Shown: in pieces, positions 54,268 to 62,308 of the stretch
Numbering within the stretch: position 1 is the first letter of the stretch
Layout of the letters: each line of letters begins with the position of its first letter
NCBI GenBank assembly: GCA_024399955.1
Contig: JAKSNH010000004.1
Span: 109,716 to 173,715 of the forward strand
Origin: Paludibacteraceae bacterium
GTDB taxonomy: Bacteria > Bacteroidota > Bacteroidia > Bacteroidales > Paludibacteraceae
Length of the DNA stretch: 64,000 nt
Direction: 5' to 3'
Position numbers and translations under genes: made by a program
Notes under the pieces: model-generated
What the model saw: only the letters and a program-made list of their open reading frames with translations
Told to the model about the DNA's origin: nothing
Database searches by the model: none

Positions 54268-55437
54268 ATGGACAAATATTTTAAAGATAGTTATATCGAC
54301 GAACAGGGTGCTGAATATAGCGCAGACGGAAAAATATTAATTCAATGTCCTGAAGACTTTGAGGGAGATTTCGTTGTTCCTGAAGGTGTGGAAATCTTGG
54401 CTCACATATCAGGTTTGACGCCGAGCTTGAAGTTGGGACGTCCATCGGCTCTCTTCGCTTTCTTTAATTGTTCCAAACTTAGATCCGTAAAAATACCATC
54501 CACCGTTAAAGAAATAGACTCCTGGAATTTCGCATTATGTCCCAATCTCAAAACCATAGAGGTTTCGCCAGATAATCCGATTTATGATTCTAGACAAGAT
54601 TGCCACGCAATAATAGAAACAGCGACGAACAAACTAATAGCCGGTGGGTATAAATCTACTATACCGGAAGGCATCGTTGAAATTGACGATTTGGCCTTTT
54701 GGGGGTGTGTTAAACTCTCGCACATCGTTTTCCCCAAATCATTACGCGCTATAGGCTGGAAAGGTTTATACCATTGTGATGCATTAACGGAAATATATAT
54801 ACCTGCCAATTTAACCAAGTTAGGAGGGGAAAATTTTCACCGATGCCCAAATATAACGGAGATTATTGTAGATAAAAACAATCCTGTATATGACTCACGA
54901 AACAATTGCAATGCCGTTATTAATACAGAGCGCAATTGTTTAGTGTTAGGTTGTGTAAATACAAAAATCCCAAAAGGAATCACTGAAATTGGTGATGAGG
55001 CTTTCAGTATGTGCAAAGAGTTAGAGAGTATAGAAATTCCAGAAAGTGTTACACATATAGGCGATGTGGCGTTTTTCGGGTGTAAAAGTTTGCGGCGGAT
55101 TAATATTCCTTCAAACTGTACCATTGGACGTAATGCTTTTATGGAATGTCCTTCATTGAACAATGATTCAGATTACACCACTAAACCACCACAAACAAAG
55201 GAATTTCCGCGTTTTATTAAACAAGAATATCGTATAGATGATGTTTACCGCTTATTGCAGGAATGTTCCTCTGCTCGCAGATGGAATGATGCTCTCATTG
55301 ATTTAAAGAAACAAGGTATAGTTGCTTTTAGTAAGAGCGAGAATTATCAATCAATATACAATGAAATCAAGCGAAGCTTCCCAAATATTAAGTTCGGCTG
55401 TAAGACCTTTCAAAACGAATGCAATTTTAGCATTTAA
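54268..55437 (+). CDS. BspA-type LRR protein without signal peptide, with a C-terminal helical domain
   Basis: 389 residues. The N-terminal module DEQGAEYSADGKILIQCPED...GDFVVPEGV parallels the one at 51684. Imperfect LRR_5 repeats (IGDEAFSMCKELESIEIPES) cover about 65-300, interrupted by two DNPIYDSRQDCHAIIET / NNPVYDSRNNCNAVINT inserts characteristic of Bacteroidales LRR proteins. A separate C-terminal domain (about 315-389, VYRLLQECSSARRWNDALID) is not an LRR and could interact with partners. It is cytosolic by absence of a signal. It ends about 340 bases before the vWA operon. Confidence 0.8.
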   Translation: MDKYFKDSYIDEQGAEYSADGKILIQCPEDFEGDFVVPEGVEILAHISGLTPSLKLGRPSALFAFFNCSKLRSVKIPSTVKEIDSWNFALCPNLKTIEVSPDNPIYDSRQDCHAIIETATNKLIAGGYKSTIPEGIVEIDDLAFWGCVKLSHIVFPKSLRAIGWKGLYHCDALTEIYIPANLTKLGGENFHRCPNITEIIVDKNNPVYDSRNNCNAVINTERNCLVLGCVNTKIPKGITEIGDEAFSMCKELESIEIPESVTHIGDVAFFGCKSLRRINIPSNCTIGRNAFMECPSLNNDSDYTTKPPQTKEFPRFIKQEYRIDDVYRLLQECSSARRWNDALIDLKKQGIVAFSKSENYQSIYNEIKRSFPNIKFGCKTFQNECNFSI

Positions 55438-55498
55438 ATCAATATTTAGGAATAGATTGGGAATAGATTAGGATTTATTTGGGTTAGGGATTTCTATT

Positions 55499-55570
55499 GT
55501 TGTATATCTAATTTTTTTTTACGACCTTTGCACTCGATTTCAGAATAAAACTGGAATCGAGTGTTCTTTT
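55499..55570 (+). promoter_or_regulatory. Promoter and boxA-like leader of the vWA-PP2C-kinase operon
   Basis: GTTG at 55499-55502 and GACCTTTG at 55523-55530 (20-base spacer, degenerate -7). An 8-bp hairpin ACTCGATT/AATCGAGT (55532-55539, 55555-55562) directly precedes GTGTTCTTTT at 55561-55570, a boxA-like antitermination sequence. The whole block (TTTGCACTCG, TTTC, AAAAC, GAGTGTTCTTT) aligns with the leader of the presumed rRNA operon at 63757-63811. Confidence 0.55.
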
Positions 55571-55682
55571 GGATATTGAAAAACACTCAACACTGCGATG
55601 AAAAGTTGAATGTTTTTGAATCTCACGCATGCACGTTCACATGCGAACCCTATATAATAATATTGTAATCTTAAAAAATTGG

Positions 55683-55746
55683 CAAGAGTTTCTTGGAGAA
55701 AGTATTGATCGCAGCAGTACCGACTCTGAGAAGCTCTTGTCTTTTA
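55683..55746 (+). terminator. Terminator-like or attenuator hairpin in the operon leader
   Basis: A 16-bp helix with three G-U pairs, 55683-55698 with 55724-55739, has a 25-base loop and is followed by TCTTTTATA. It lies 28 bases before the vWA start and 110 bases after the boxA-like site. Read-through would have to be controlled or inefficiently blocked. The 65-codon frame from 55629 across it is not supported as a gene. Confidence 0.55.
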
Positions 55747-55773
55747 TAAAACAAACAAGAAAGGAAAAAAATT

Positions 55774-56496
55774 ATGGAAAATCAACAAGGATTAAAGTAC
55801 AACGTGGATCTCGTATTCGTTGTTGACACCACCGGTTCGATGGCAAATCTCATTAACACAGTTAAAGGTAACATCTTGAAATTCTATCCCGACCTAAAAA
55901 AGGTAGCGGACGAGAAAGGAAAAAGTATTTCACAGTTTAGAATCAAAGTCATCGACTTCAAAAACTATGAATACAATGGTCGTGGTGCCATCCAAGAGTC
56001 TAAATTCTTCACACTAACAAACGATGCTCAAATGGAGAACGAGGAAGATCAACTCCAATCGTATGTTAATAATCTTTCTGCGAATGGTGGTAGCGGATCA
56101 CGCGAACAAGGTTATCGTGAAAATGGCTTGGAAGCCCTTACCATCGCAATGCGTAGTGATTGGGATAAGGGTGGCGATAAACGCCGTCATGTTATTGTTC
56201 TGTTTACTGATATAGCTCCATTGACCTTTGAGGAAGGACGAAAATATGCAGGCGACAACTACCCACAAGATATGCCTGCAAACTTTGACGAGTTAACCGA
56301 CATGTGGGATAGCCCTCAAGGTGCCGTAATGGCCAAATCTAGCAAACGACTGATACTGTTCGCCCCCGATTGTGAAACGTGGGACAATATCTCCAATAAT
56401 TGGAACGAGGTCATCCACTGGCCTGCTAAGGCAGGAGAGGGCTTGAGCGATGCTGACTACAATACAATTTTGGACACCCTAATGAACTCTATTTAA
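55774..56496 (+). CDS. vWA-domain protein, TerY-like
   Basis: 240 residues, essentially one von Willebrand factor A domain. The MIDAS metal site is DTTGS at 18-22, with further acidic/hydroxyl positions in the REQGYRENGLEAL and VLFTDIAPL segments. No signal peptide, so cytosolic. It is preceded by AAAGGAAAAAAATT as ribosome site. The order vWA, PP2C, kinase immediately downstream is that of the TerY-phosphorylation triad of Ter stress/defence systems, where the vWA protein is a likely scaffold or substrate. No terC/terD genes are seen in this window. Confidence 0.85.
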   Translation: MENQQGLKYNVDLVFVVDTTGSMANLINTVKGNILKFYPDLKKVADEKGKSISQFRIKVIDFKNYEYNGRGAIQESKFFTLTNDAQMENEEDQLQSYVNNLSANGGSGSREQGYRENGLEALTIAMRSDWDKGGDKRRHVIVLFTDIAPLTFEEGRKYAGDNYPQDMPANFDELTDMWDSPQGAVMAKSSKRLILFAPDCETWDNISNNWNEVIHWPAKAGEGLSDADYNTILDTLMNSI

Positions 56497-56497
56497 T

Positions 56498-57508
56498 ATG
56501 GAAACACCGGAAATTATATATGGTACCCTTTGGCACGAACAACGTGACGGAAAAGGAGAGGACGCAGAACCGCTTGCTGTTCAATTTAACAACTCTTCTT
56601 GCGGAGTGATGGCTGTACTTGATGGCATGGGAGGAGCAGGAAGTGCTATCCGAGAACTCCCCGATGGAACCACCCATTCCGATGCATTCTTGGCTTCTCG
56701 ATTTGTGCGAGAAAAAATACTCCAGTTCTTTCAAAAACAGAAGCCGGATCATTCCCAACGAGCAAAACAACTGTTGGATATTATAGCCTTTATTAAGGAT
56801 GAATTGGATAATTATAAGGAAACGTTAAATATCCAACCTTCCGCTCTATATGGCAACATGACACGCATTCTTCCTACCACATTAGCGATGATATGTTGGA
56901 ATGTAATGGATGATAATCAACTCTCCATTCAAGATATATGGGCAGGAGATTCACGCAATTATATTCTAGACGAACGAGGATTGCACTTTCTCTCACAAGA
57001 TCACACTAAAGGAGATGCGGATGCATGGGAAAGCCTGCGAGAAGATCCTCCAATAATCAATGCTATTTGGCAAAACAAAAGTTTCTTCCTTGCAGAGAGA
57101 TGCTATATGATCCGCCTGCCTTCTATCTTAATCTGTTGTACAGATGGTTGCTTTGGTTATTTACCTTCTCCTATGCATTTTGAAAAATTATTGATAACAA
57201 CATTCATTCAAGCAACCACAATGGAGGAATGGATGAACCTACTTAAGGACCAACTACTTCCCATTTCTGGAGATGATTTCAGTTTAGTTGCCCTAATGAA
57301 TAAAAACGATTGGGATGACTTAAAACAATCGTTACAACATCGATTAGAAGAAGTAGAAAATAACTATATCAAACCTTTTGATGGCTTGTTATCCCTTCAG
57401 AAAAACATCCCTTCTTTACAACATACCATTTGGACTAAATACGCAAACACAGACGTTGAACATTTGAAACCAATCTCACCCAAGGAGGATAATTATGGCA
57501 CTAAATAA
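56498..57508 (+). CDS. PP2C-family Ser/Thr protein phosphatase
   Basis: 336 residues. Metal-site motifs are KGED (19-22), LDGMGG (41-46), WAGDSRNYI (148-156), TDGCFGY (215-221) and GDDFSLV (258-264), so the enzyme looks catalytically complete. It probably reverses phosphorylation by the kinase encoded next, whose ATG overlaps its last codons by 14 bases. The C-terminal 70 residues (about 265-336) are helical and not part of the PP2C core. Confidence 0.92.
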   Translation: METPEIIYGTLWHEQRDGKGEDAEPLAVQFNNSSCGVMAVLDGMGGAGSAIRELPDGTTHSDAFLASRFVREKILQFFQKQKPDHSQRAKQLLDIIAFIKDELDNYKETLNIQPSALYGNMTRILPTTLAMICWNVMDDNQLSIQDIWAGDSRNYILDERGLHFLSQDHTKGDADAWESLREDPPIINAIWQNKSFFLAERCYMIRLPSILICCTDGCFGYLPSPMHFEKLLITTFIQATTMEEWMNLLKDQLLPISGDDFSLVALMNKNDWDDLKQSLQHRLEEVENNYIKPFDGLLSLQKNIPSLQHTIWTKYANTDVEHLKPISPKEDNYGTK

Positions 57509-58580
57509 AGGACAATATATAGGTCCATATCTACTCATAGAAGATTTCCGTATTGCTGGAGGTCGAAGTAAAATCTCCTTTGCTGAAGCCGGAGGTCAGC
57601 GTTGGTTCGTGAAGGAGTTCTTGTCTCCTAAATATCCTACGGCAGATAGTCCTGGTAGTGCTCGGACAAAGGAGTTCAAACGCAAGCAATGTGAAGAGTT
57701 TGAGTCGCATCAAAAAAGATTGATGTCAGTTACTCGTAGTGCATGTTCAATGGGAAGCAACTTGGTTTGTGCAAAAGATTTGATTCGCGTGGAAGCTTCC
57801 TATTATAAAATAACCGAAGCCATAGACACACGAACCATGTTACCAAATGATGTAAGCAAACTCTCTTGGAAAGAGATTAACATTATTTTGCGAAGTTTGG
57901 TCAGTAGTCTACGAATCTTGCATAGCAATCAAATTGTTCACGGAGATCTTAAACCGGAAAATATTCTTATAAAAAAAACGGATGCGGGTATATACACAAC
58001 CAAGTTAATAGACTTTGATGATAGTTATTTTAGTGGACAACCTACTACAGATAGAGAATCTGTCGTTGGTACTCCTGAGTATTACGCTCCAGAAGTTTTT
58101 CAATATATCGCTGATGAAGATGAAGAGATTCCTAGTTCGTCTCTCACTTGTAAGGCAGACATCTATACTCTCGGACTGATTCTTTGTGAATACCTTACAG
58201 GGGAACGACCTATCTTTGACAAAAAGAAATACGCGTATGCCTATGCTGCTACGTTAGCCGGTGAGAAATTAACAATACCTTCTGGGAAATTCATGACAAG
58301 TACGTTAACGTCTCTTATCTCTCGAATGTTAGAGTTAAAGAGCGCTGATAGACCTACTATTCAAGAAGTGTTTGATGAACTTAAGATGTTGGATATATCG
58401 GTTGAACCAATCAAGACAACCACTTCTCCCTGTTCTGATGTTGAGGATAAAAAAGAGAGCGCAGCTAAACATTCTTTGAAGATGCACCTCGCAACACGCA
58501 CTATTCCTGCTTCGTCATCCAAACTAGCGGAGGTGTCTGCTGAAAAACCCAAACTCAAAGGTACATTAATGAAAAAATAA
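57495..58580 (+). CDS. Ser/Thr protein kinase (Hanks type)
   Basis: 361 residues. The ATP lysine is Lys40 in WFVKEF, the catalytic loop is HGDLKPEN (149-156, Asp151), the metal motif is DFD (173-175) rather than DFG, and the APE motif is GTPEYYAPE (192-200). The domain ends near 300. A Ser/Lys-rich tail ends PKLKGTLMKK with no transmembrane helix, so the kinase is cytosolic. In TerY-phosphorylation triads the kinase often carries a C-terminal zinc ribbon. Here a zinc-ribbon protein is encoded separately 3 bases downstream. Confidence 0.92.
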   Translation: MALNKGQYIGPYLLIEDFRIAGGRSKISFAEAGGQRWFVKEFLSPKYPTADSPGSARTKEFKRKQCEEFESHQKRLMSVTRSACSMGSNLVCAKDLIRVEASYYKITEAIDTRTMLPNDVSKLSWKEINIILRSLVSSLRILHSNQIVHGDLKPENILIKKTDAGIYTTKLIDFDDSYFSGQPTTDRESVVGTPEYYAPEVFQYIADEDEEIPSSSLTCKADIYTLGLILCEYLTGERPIFDKKKYAYAYAATLAGEKLTIPSGKFMTSTLTSLISRMLELKSADRPTIQEVFDELKMLDISVEPIKTTTSPCSDVEDKKESAAKHSLKMHLATRTIPASSSKLAEVSAEKPKLKGTLMKK

Positions 58581-58583
58581 TCT

Positions 58584-59132
58584 ATGTGGACGTGTCCGGT
58601 ATGTGAAAATAGCAATGACGATTCTCGTGTGACATGTGAATGTTGTGAAGCAAGTCGCCCAAGGGTGGACTATGTGCCTAAACCGTCAATGGTCGAAAAG
58701 CCCAATCCAACACCGAAACCTGTGGAAAAGAAACGCCCTGAACCTCCTCCACGTACCATTCCTCCTTTGGATATTATTGAGGATGGAGAATTTGTGGATT
58801 TGTCTAAATCAGAGCATGTCTATTTGACTGATGATGGCAAGATTGGAGTTCCTAAGGGGACTCGAACAAAAAGAACTAAAACTCCACCAATACCAGCCCC
58901 TCTAGAACCGACAAAAAAATCAATAACGACCCCAAAAAAGAAGAGAAAAAAGAAAAAAATGTCATTTGATATTTTTGATTTTGATAGACTAAAAGCTTTA
59001 TATTATCTTATCAGTATCATCTTTGCAGTATTTGTAATAGTGCTAATGTGCTTGGAAAATCCGAATATTATATGGATAGTACTCTGCATAATTGGACCGG
59101 TCACTTCTATAATACTCAAAATAATAGACTAA
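58584..59132 (+). CDS. Zinc-ribbon, proline-rich membrane protein
   Basis: 182 residues. N-terminal Cys4 zinc finger of RanBP2-like spacing (Cys4, Cys7, Cys18, Cys21; WTCPVCENSNDDSRVTCECC). A proline/basic linker (about 28-125, with PKPSMVEKPNPTPKP and a KKRKKKKM patch) precedes two hydrophobic helices (about 133-155 and 160-180). The finger faces the cytosol if the basic patch sits at the inner face. It could recruit the kinase to the membrane. The next small gene starts 2 bases later. Confidence 0.75.
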   Translation: MWTCPVCENSNDDSRVTCECCEASRPRVDYVPKPSMVEKPNPTPKPVEKKRPEPPPRTIPPLDIIEDGEFVDLSKSEHVYLTDDGKIGVPKGTRTKRTKTPPIPAPLEPTKKSITTPKKKRKKKKMSFDIFDFDRLKALYYLISIIFAVFVIVLMCLENPNIIWIVLCIIGPVTSIILKIID

Positions 59133-59134
59133 CT

Positions 59135-59326
59135 ATGTGGAAAATAATATGTATCGGAGTTCTCTTTCTAGTTTTGTGTTTCTTATTGATAAAGTTATAT
59201 ATCTATGGGATTGGACTAGAAAAAGACGGCGCAGAAACTATTCCCGATTTAGTACTCATCACATTGACGTTTGCTGTAAATATAGGATTGGTCGTCGGGC
59301 TAGCATATGTTTATAATGTGCTATAA
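59135..59326 (+). CDS. Small membrane protein, 63 aa
   Basis: MWKIICIGVLFLVLCFLL begins the first helix and a second covers about 38-60, with a short YGIGLEKDGAETIPD link. The longer in-frame start at 59048 lies inside the previous gene and is less likely. Small size, two helices and tight packing suggest a partner of the preceding zinc-ribbon membrane protein. No family recognised. Confidence 0.6.
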   Translation: MWKIICIGVLFLVLCFLLIKLYIYGIGLEKDGAETIPDLVLITLTFAVNIGLVVGLAYVYNVL

Positions 59327-59360
59327 TAAAATAAGGATTGATTTTAAAAAACTCAGAACT

Positions 59361-60188
59361 ATGGATACAACTAGAACATTCGGAATGCAAGCAATGGCAT
59401 TTCAAGGACAAAGTGGATTAGGCAGTAGATTGCGGAGAACAATAAACACACAAGTTTTCGCTTGTGAGACAAAAGATTATGCCCTCGGCATTGTCGCAGA
59501 AAATAAGAATCAAGCCCACTATACACGCAGTAATATTGGGATAGAAACATTCATTCATGTTGTTCAAGAAAGCATTGTGTCTCCCAATATTTGTGTAGAG
59601 GAGTTAACAACCAATGACGCAGCATTAAAAGATTGGGTTCGAGAAATAGAACATAGCTGGTATCATGTAATGGGAGTCCATTATGATCACAATCCCTTGA
59701 CCGATGCCGAGAAGACTTTATATAATAAGGCAGAACAAGACTATATCTATCGCTTCCCAGAATACATTTACCGATTTATGGTAACCCTCGTTATTGAGAG
59801 TGATAATGGTGTCGCTGTTGTTCATACAGGAAATGCACATCCTTTCTTTGTGTATCCCAACGATAGTGCACCTATAATGCATCCATTACCCAACACGTCT
59901 TGGTTTGGAAATCCAGAAGATGACGGATACTCTATCTTTAGTCAAGTCATCCCCATATCTAGACCTCGAGTAGTAACAATCCTCAATGATAGTCTATACC
60001 GAGCTATGCCGGCAAATTATTTAACTAACATTCATAGGTTATTGGGCTACTACCCTGAATTAGCTGAACAATACATTAAATCACAAATGCCATTATTGTC
60101 TGTGGCAGTAGATGATGACGATCTCGCAATAGTTGTCATGTTTGATCAAGATCCATTAGCCCATAAATCAAATTATATCACTCAATAA
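59361..60188 (+). CDS. PP2C-like protein, apparently degenerate
   Basis: 275 residues from the ATG at 59361. The fold order of PP2C can be followed: DYALGIVAENKNQA (DG-x-GG position), RSNIGIETFIHVVQES, TGNAHPFFVYPND (the GDSRxY position), TILNDSLYRAM (the TDG position) and DDDDLAIVVMF (the GDDNxT position). Most metal-binding aspartates of the PP2C motifs are missing or shifted, so catalysis is doubtful. It may act as a sensor or decoy. It lies between the membrane proteins and the AAA ATPase. Assignment rests on pattern only. Confidence 0.5.
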   Translation: MDTTRTFGMQAMAFQGQSGLGSRLRRTINTQVFACETKDYALGIVAENKNQAHYTRSNIGIETFIHVVQESIVSPNICVEELTTNDAALKDWVREIEHSWYHVMGVHYDHNPLTDAEKTLYNKAEQDYIYRFPEYIYRFMVTLVIESDNGVAVVHTGNAHPFFVYPNDSAPIMHPLPNTSWFGNPEDDGYSIFSQVIPISRPRVVTILNDSLYRAMPANYLTNIHRLLGYYPELAEQYIKSQMPLLSVAVDDDDLAIVVMFDQDPLAHKSNYITQ

Positions 60189-60196
60189 CACATATT

Positions 60197-61834
60197 ATGG
60201 AACAAGAAATTGATAATATGAGTAATGCTAATCTAATGAAATTGGCTGAAATTATTGTAGATAACTTAGCCGATTCTAAACTTGAGAACATCCCTAATAA
60301 TGTTGCCAAGGCGAGCATGACTTTAGCCAAACGATTGAATATTACGCAGGAAGAAGCAATGTGGCTAGCTGTGCTAATTGACTTATCCTGCGATGGAAAA
60401 ATTAGTATTCAACGCTTAGCAAGATTCTTCAATTGTCGACCTGTTCGTATAATGAGCCATTGGAATATTATAATGGCGTTAATACAACGACGTTTTATTC
60501 GTTCCTTATCAAGAAATGAAGTAGGTATACCATATACTTTGATTGAAGCTCTCAAAGAGAATCGACCATTTGTGCCAATGAGTTGGGATAATCTAACCAT
60601 CAGTCAATGGCTAGATCGTTTACATACTTTATTAGAAAGACGGCTGAAGGATGAAATTACCTATTCCACGTTATTGGATGACATCCAATATCTAAAGGCA
60701 CATAATCCAAAACTGAATTTAGTAAAAAAGTTACAAAAATGGAAGTTGTCAACAGTAGATGAAATAATTCTCCTTGTCTCCTTGGATCGTTTCGTGGTGA
60801 GGAAAAATGAAAATGTTTGTGCCTATGATTTTTTTCTTATATTTGAAGACTCTGTGGATGCTAGAAGCTTAGAAATCTCAATAGTAAACAATGATTCAGA
60901 TTTGATAAAGAAGGGTATCATTGAACATGGCTATATGAATGGACAGGCAGATTCGCGTACCTGGCAATTAACTCTTCAAACAAAACGGCAGTTGCTTGCC
61001 GGTCTAAACATTCCATTTGAAAACACACTTCATCCTAATTTGGTATATGTCTCAACCCTTAAAGCAAAATCTTTGTTCTTCTCTCCCAAACTGACCGAGC
61101 AGATAGAGCAACTGAAAGTCATACTACACCCTACACGATTTAGCCATATTCAGCAACAACTAGCAGCAAAGAATATGCGTGGTGGATTTACTTGCATTTT
61201 TTATGGCAGTCCTGGCACGGGAAAAACCGAAACAGTATATCAGTTGGCACGAGAAACAGGACGGGATATTATGTTTGTGGACATTCCTCAAGTGCGGAGT
61301 AAATGGGTTGGAGACTCTGAGAAAAATATTAAAGCTGTTTTTGGCGATTACAAAGAGGCTGTAAGAACAATGGACGTAGCACCGATTCTGCTTTTCAATG
61401 AGGCAGATGCTATATTTGGCAAACGAATAGAAACTTGTAATAGTGTAGATAAGATGGAGAACTCATTGCAAAATATTATCTTGCAAGAAATGGAATCATT
61501 AGAAGGTATTCTAATTGCAACTACCAATTTAACCGAGAATCTTGATAGTGCCTTTGAGCGACGATTCCTTTATAAGATTGAGTTCTCTAAACCAACTGCC
61601 AATGAGAGCCAATACATCTGGAAATCTATGCTTCCAGATTTATCCGATGCTGACGCATTACAACTTGCTCAAGATTATAACTTTTCCGGAGGGCAGATTG
61701 AGAATGTCGCCAGAAAACAAATTGTAAATAGTGTTTTATTGGATGATAGTGCATTATCTATTGTCAATATTAAAGAGGCATGCGTTGCAGAGCAGATACG
61801 CAATAAAAGAACTAAACACATTGGATTTATTTAA
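60197..61834 (+). CDS. AAA-family ATPase (CDC48/spastin-like single domain)
   Basis: 545 residues. About 300 residues of helical N-terminal sequence (a winged-helix look at 65-120, RLARFFNCRPVRIMSHW) precede one AAA module. Walker A is GSPGTGKT at 337-344 (Lys343) and Walker B is ILLFNEAD at about 397-404, with Asn before the catalytic Glu. Sensor 1 is ATTNLTENLD and the arginine finger AFERRFLYKIEF. A C-terminal lid follows (YNFSGGQIENVARKQI). Such single-module ATPases unfold or remodel proteins as hexamers. It may act on targets marked by the kinase/phosphatase pair upstream. Confidence 0.85.
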   Translation: MEQEIDNMSNANLMKLAEIIVDNLADSKLENIPNNVAKASMTLAKRLNITQEEAMWLAVLIDLSCDGKISIQRLARFFNCRPVRIMSHWNIIMALIQRRFIRSLSRNEVGIPYTLIEALKENRPFVPMSWDNLTISQWLDRLHTLLERRLKDEITYSTLLDDIQYLKAHNPKLNLVKKLQKWKLSTVDEIILLVSLDRFVVRKNENVCAYDFFLIFEDSVDARSLEISIVNNDSDLIKKGIIEHGYMNGQADSRTWQLTLQTKRQLLAGLNIPFENTLHPNLVYVSTLKAKSLFFSPKLTEQIEQLKVILHPTRFSHIQQQLAAKNMRGGFTCIFYGSPGTGKTETVYQLARETGRDIMFVDIPQVRSKWVGDSEKNIKAVFGDYKEAVRTMDVAPILLFNEADAIFGKRIETCNSVDKMENSLQNIILQEMESLEGILIATTNLTENLDSAFERRFLYKIEFSKPTANESQYIWKSMLPDLSDADALQLAQDYNFSGGQIENVARKQIVNSVLLDDSALSIVNIKEACVAEQIRNKRTKHIGFI

Positions 61835-61846
61835 GATTATAAAATT

Positions 61847-62308
61847 ATGAAAACAATTTTTGCAAAAACATGTTACGTTATTTTAGGATTTATTTCCACT
61901 TCTATTTTCTGTTTTGGAATAGGTTTGTTTGAATCAAACCGTTCTGTCTTTTCTGATGTTAGAGAACGACTATATTATGATTGGCAAGACCTACGTTATG
62001 ATCATGCCTTTCATATAGACGATGATGACATTCGTACCATTACATGCTTAGACTCATTCCCCAATGGTGCTGCTCGGTATGAAGTATGGTTTGACAACGA
62101 TGTTTGTTACGATGCTTTTATAGATTGTAAAGGGAATGGCATTCGCTGTATGAACATAAATAATCATATAGTATCCGCTTCTTTTTGGTATCACATCAGC
62201 AAAGAAGGAATAATTCATTTTAATTGGATGTTACTTTGGGAAGATTTAACGATTACAGTTGCATTGTATGTATTACCCATTATCCTTTTAATTATGATAC
62301 TGCTATGA
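61847..62308 (+). CDS. Membrane protein of unknown function, 153 aa
   Basis: An N-terminal helix (about 8-28, YVILGFISTSIFCFGIGLF), a central soluble part with DDDDIRTITCLDSFPNGAARYEVWFDNDVCYDAFIDCKGNG (about 48-95, two strands and several cysteines) and a C-terminal helix (about 133-152). The stop overlaps the start of the next gene (ATGA), so they are coupled. No family recognised. Confidence 0.55.
   Translation: MKTIFAKTCYVILGFISTSIFCFGIGLFESNRSVFSDVRERLYYDWQDLRYDHAFHIDDDDIRTITCLDSFPNGAARYEVWFDNDVCYDAFIDCKGNGIRCMNINNHIVSASFWYHISKEGIIHFNWMLLWEDLTITVALYVLPIILLIMILL

Noticed and set aside
55629..55826. 65-codon frame in the vWA operon leader
   Set aside because: It spans the terminator-like hairpin and the vWA ribosome site and overlaps the vWA start in another frame. 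A regulatory leader peptide cannot be excluded, but nothing supports it.
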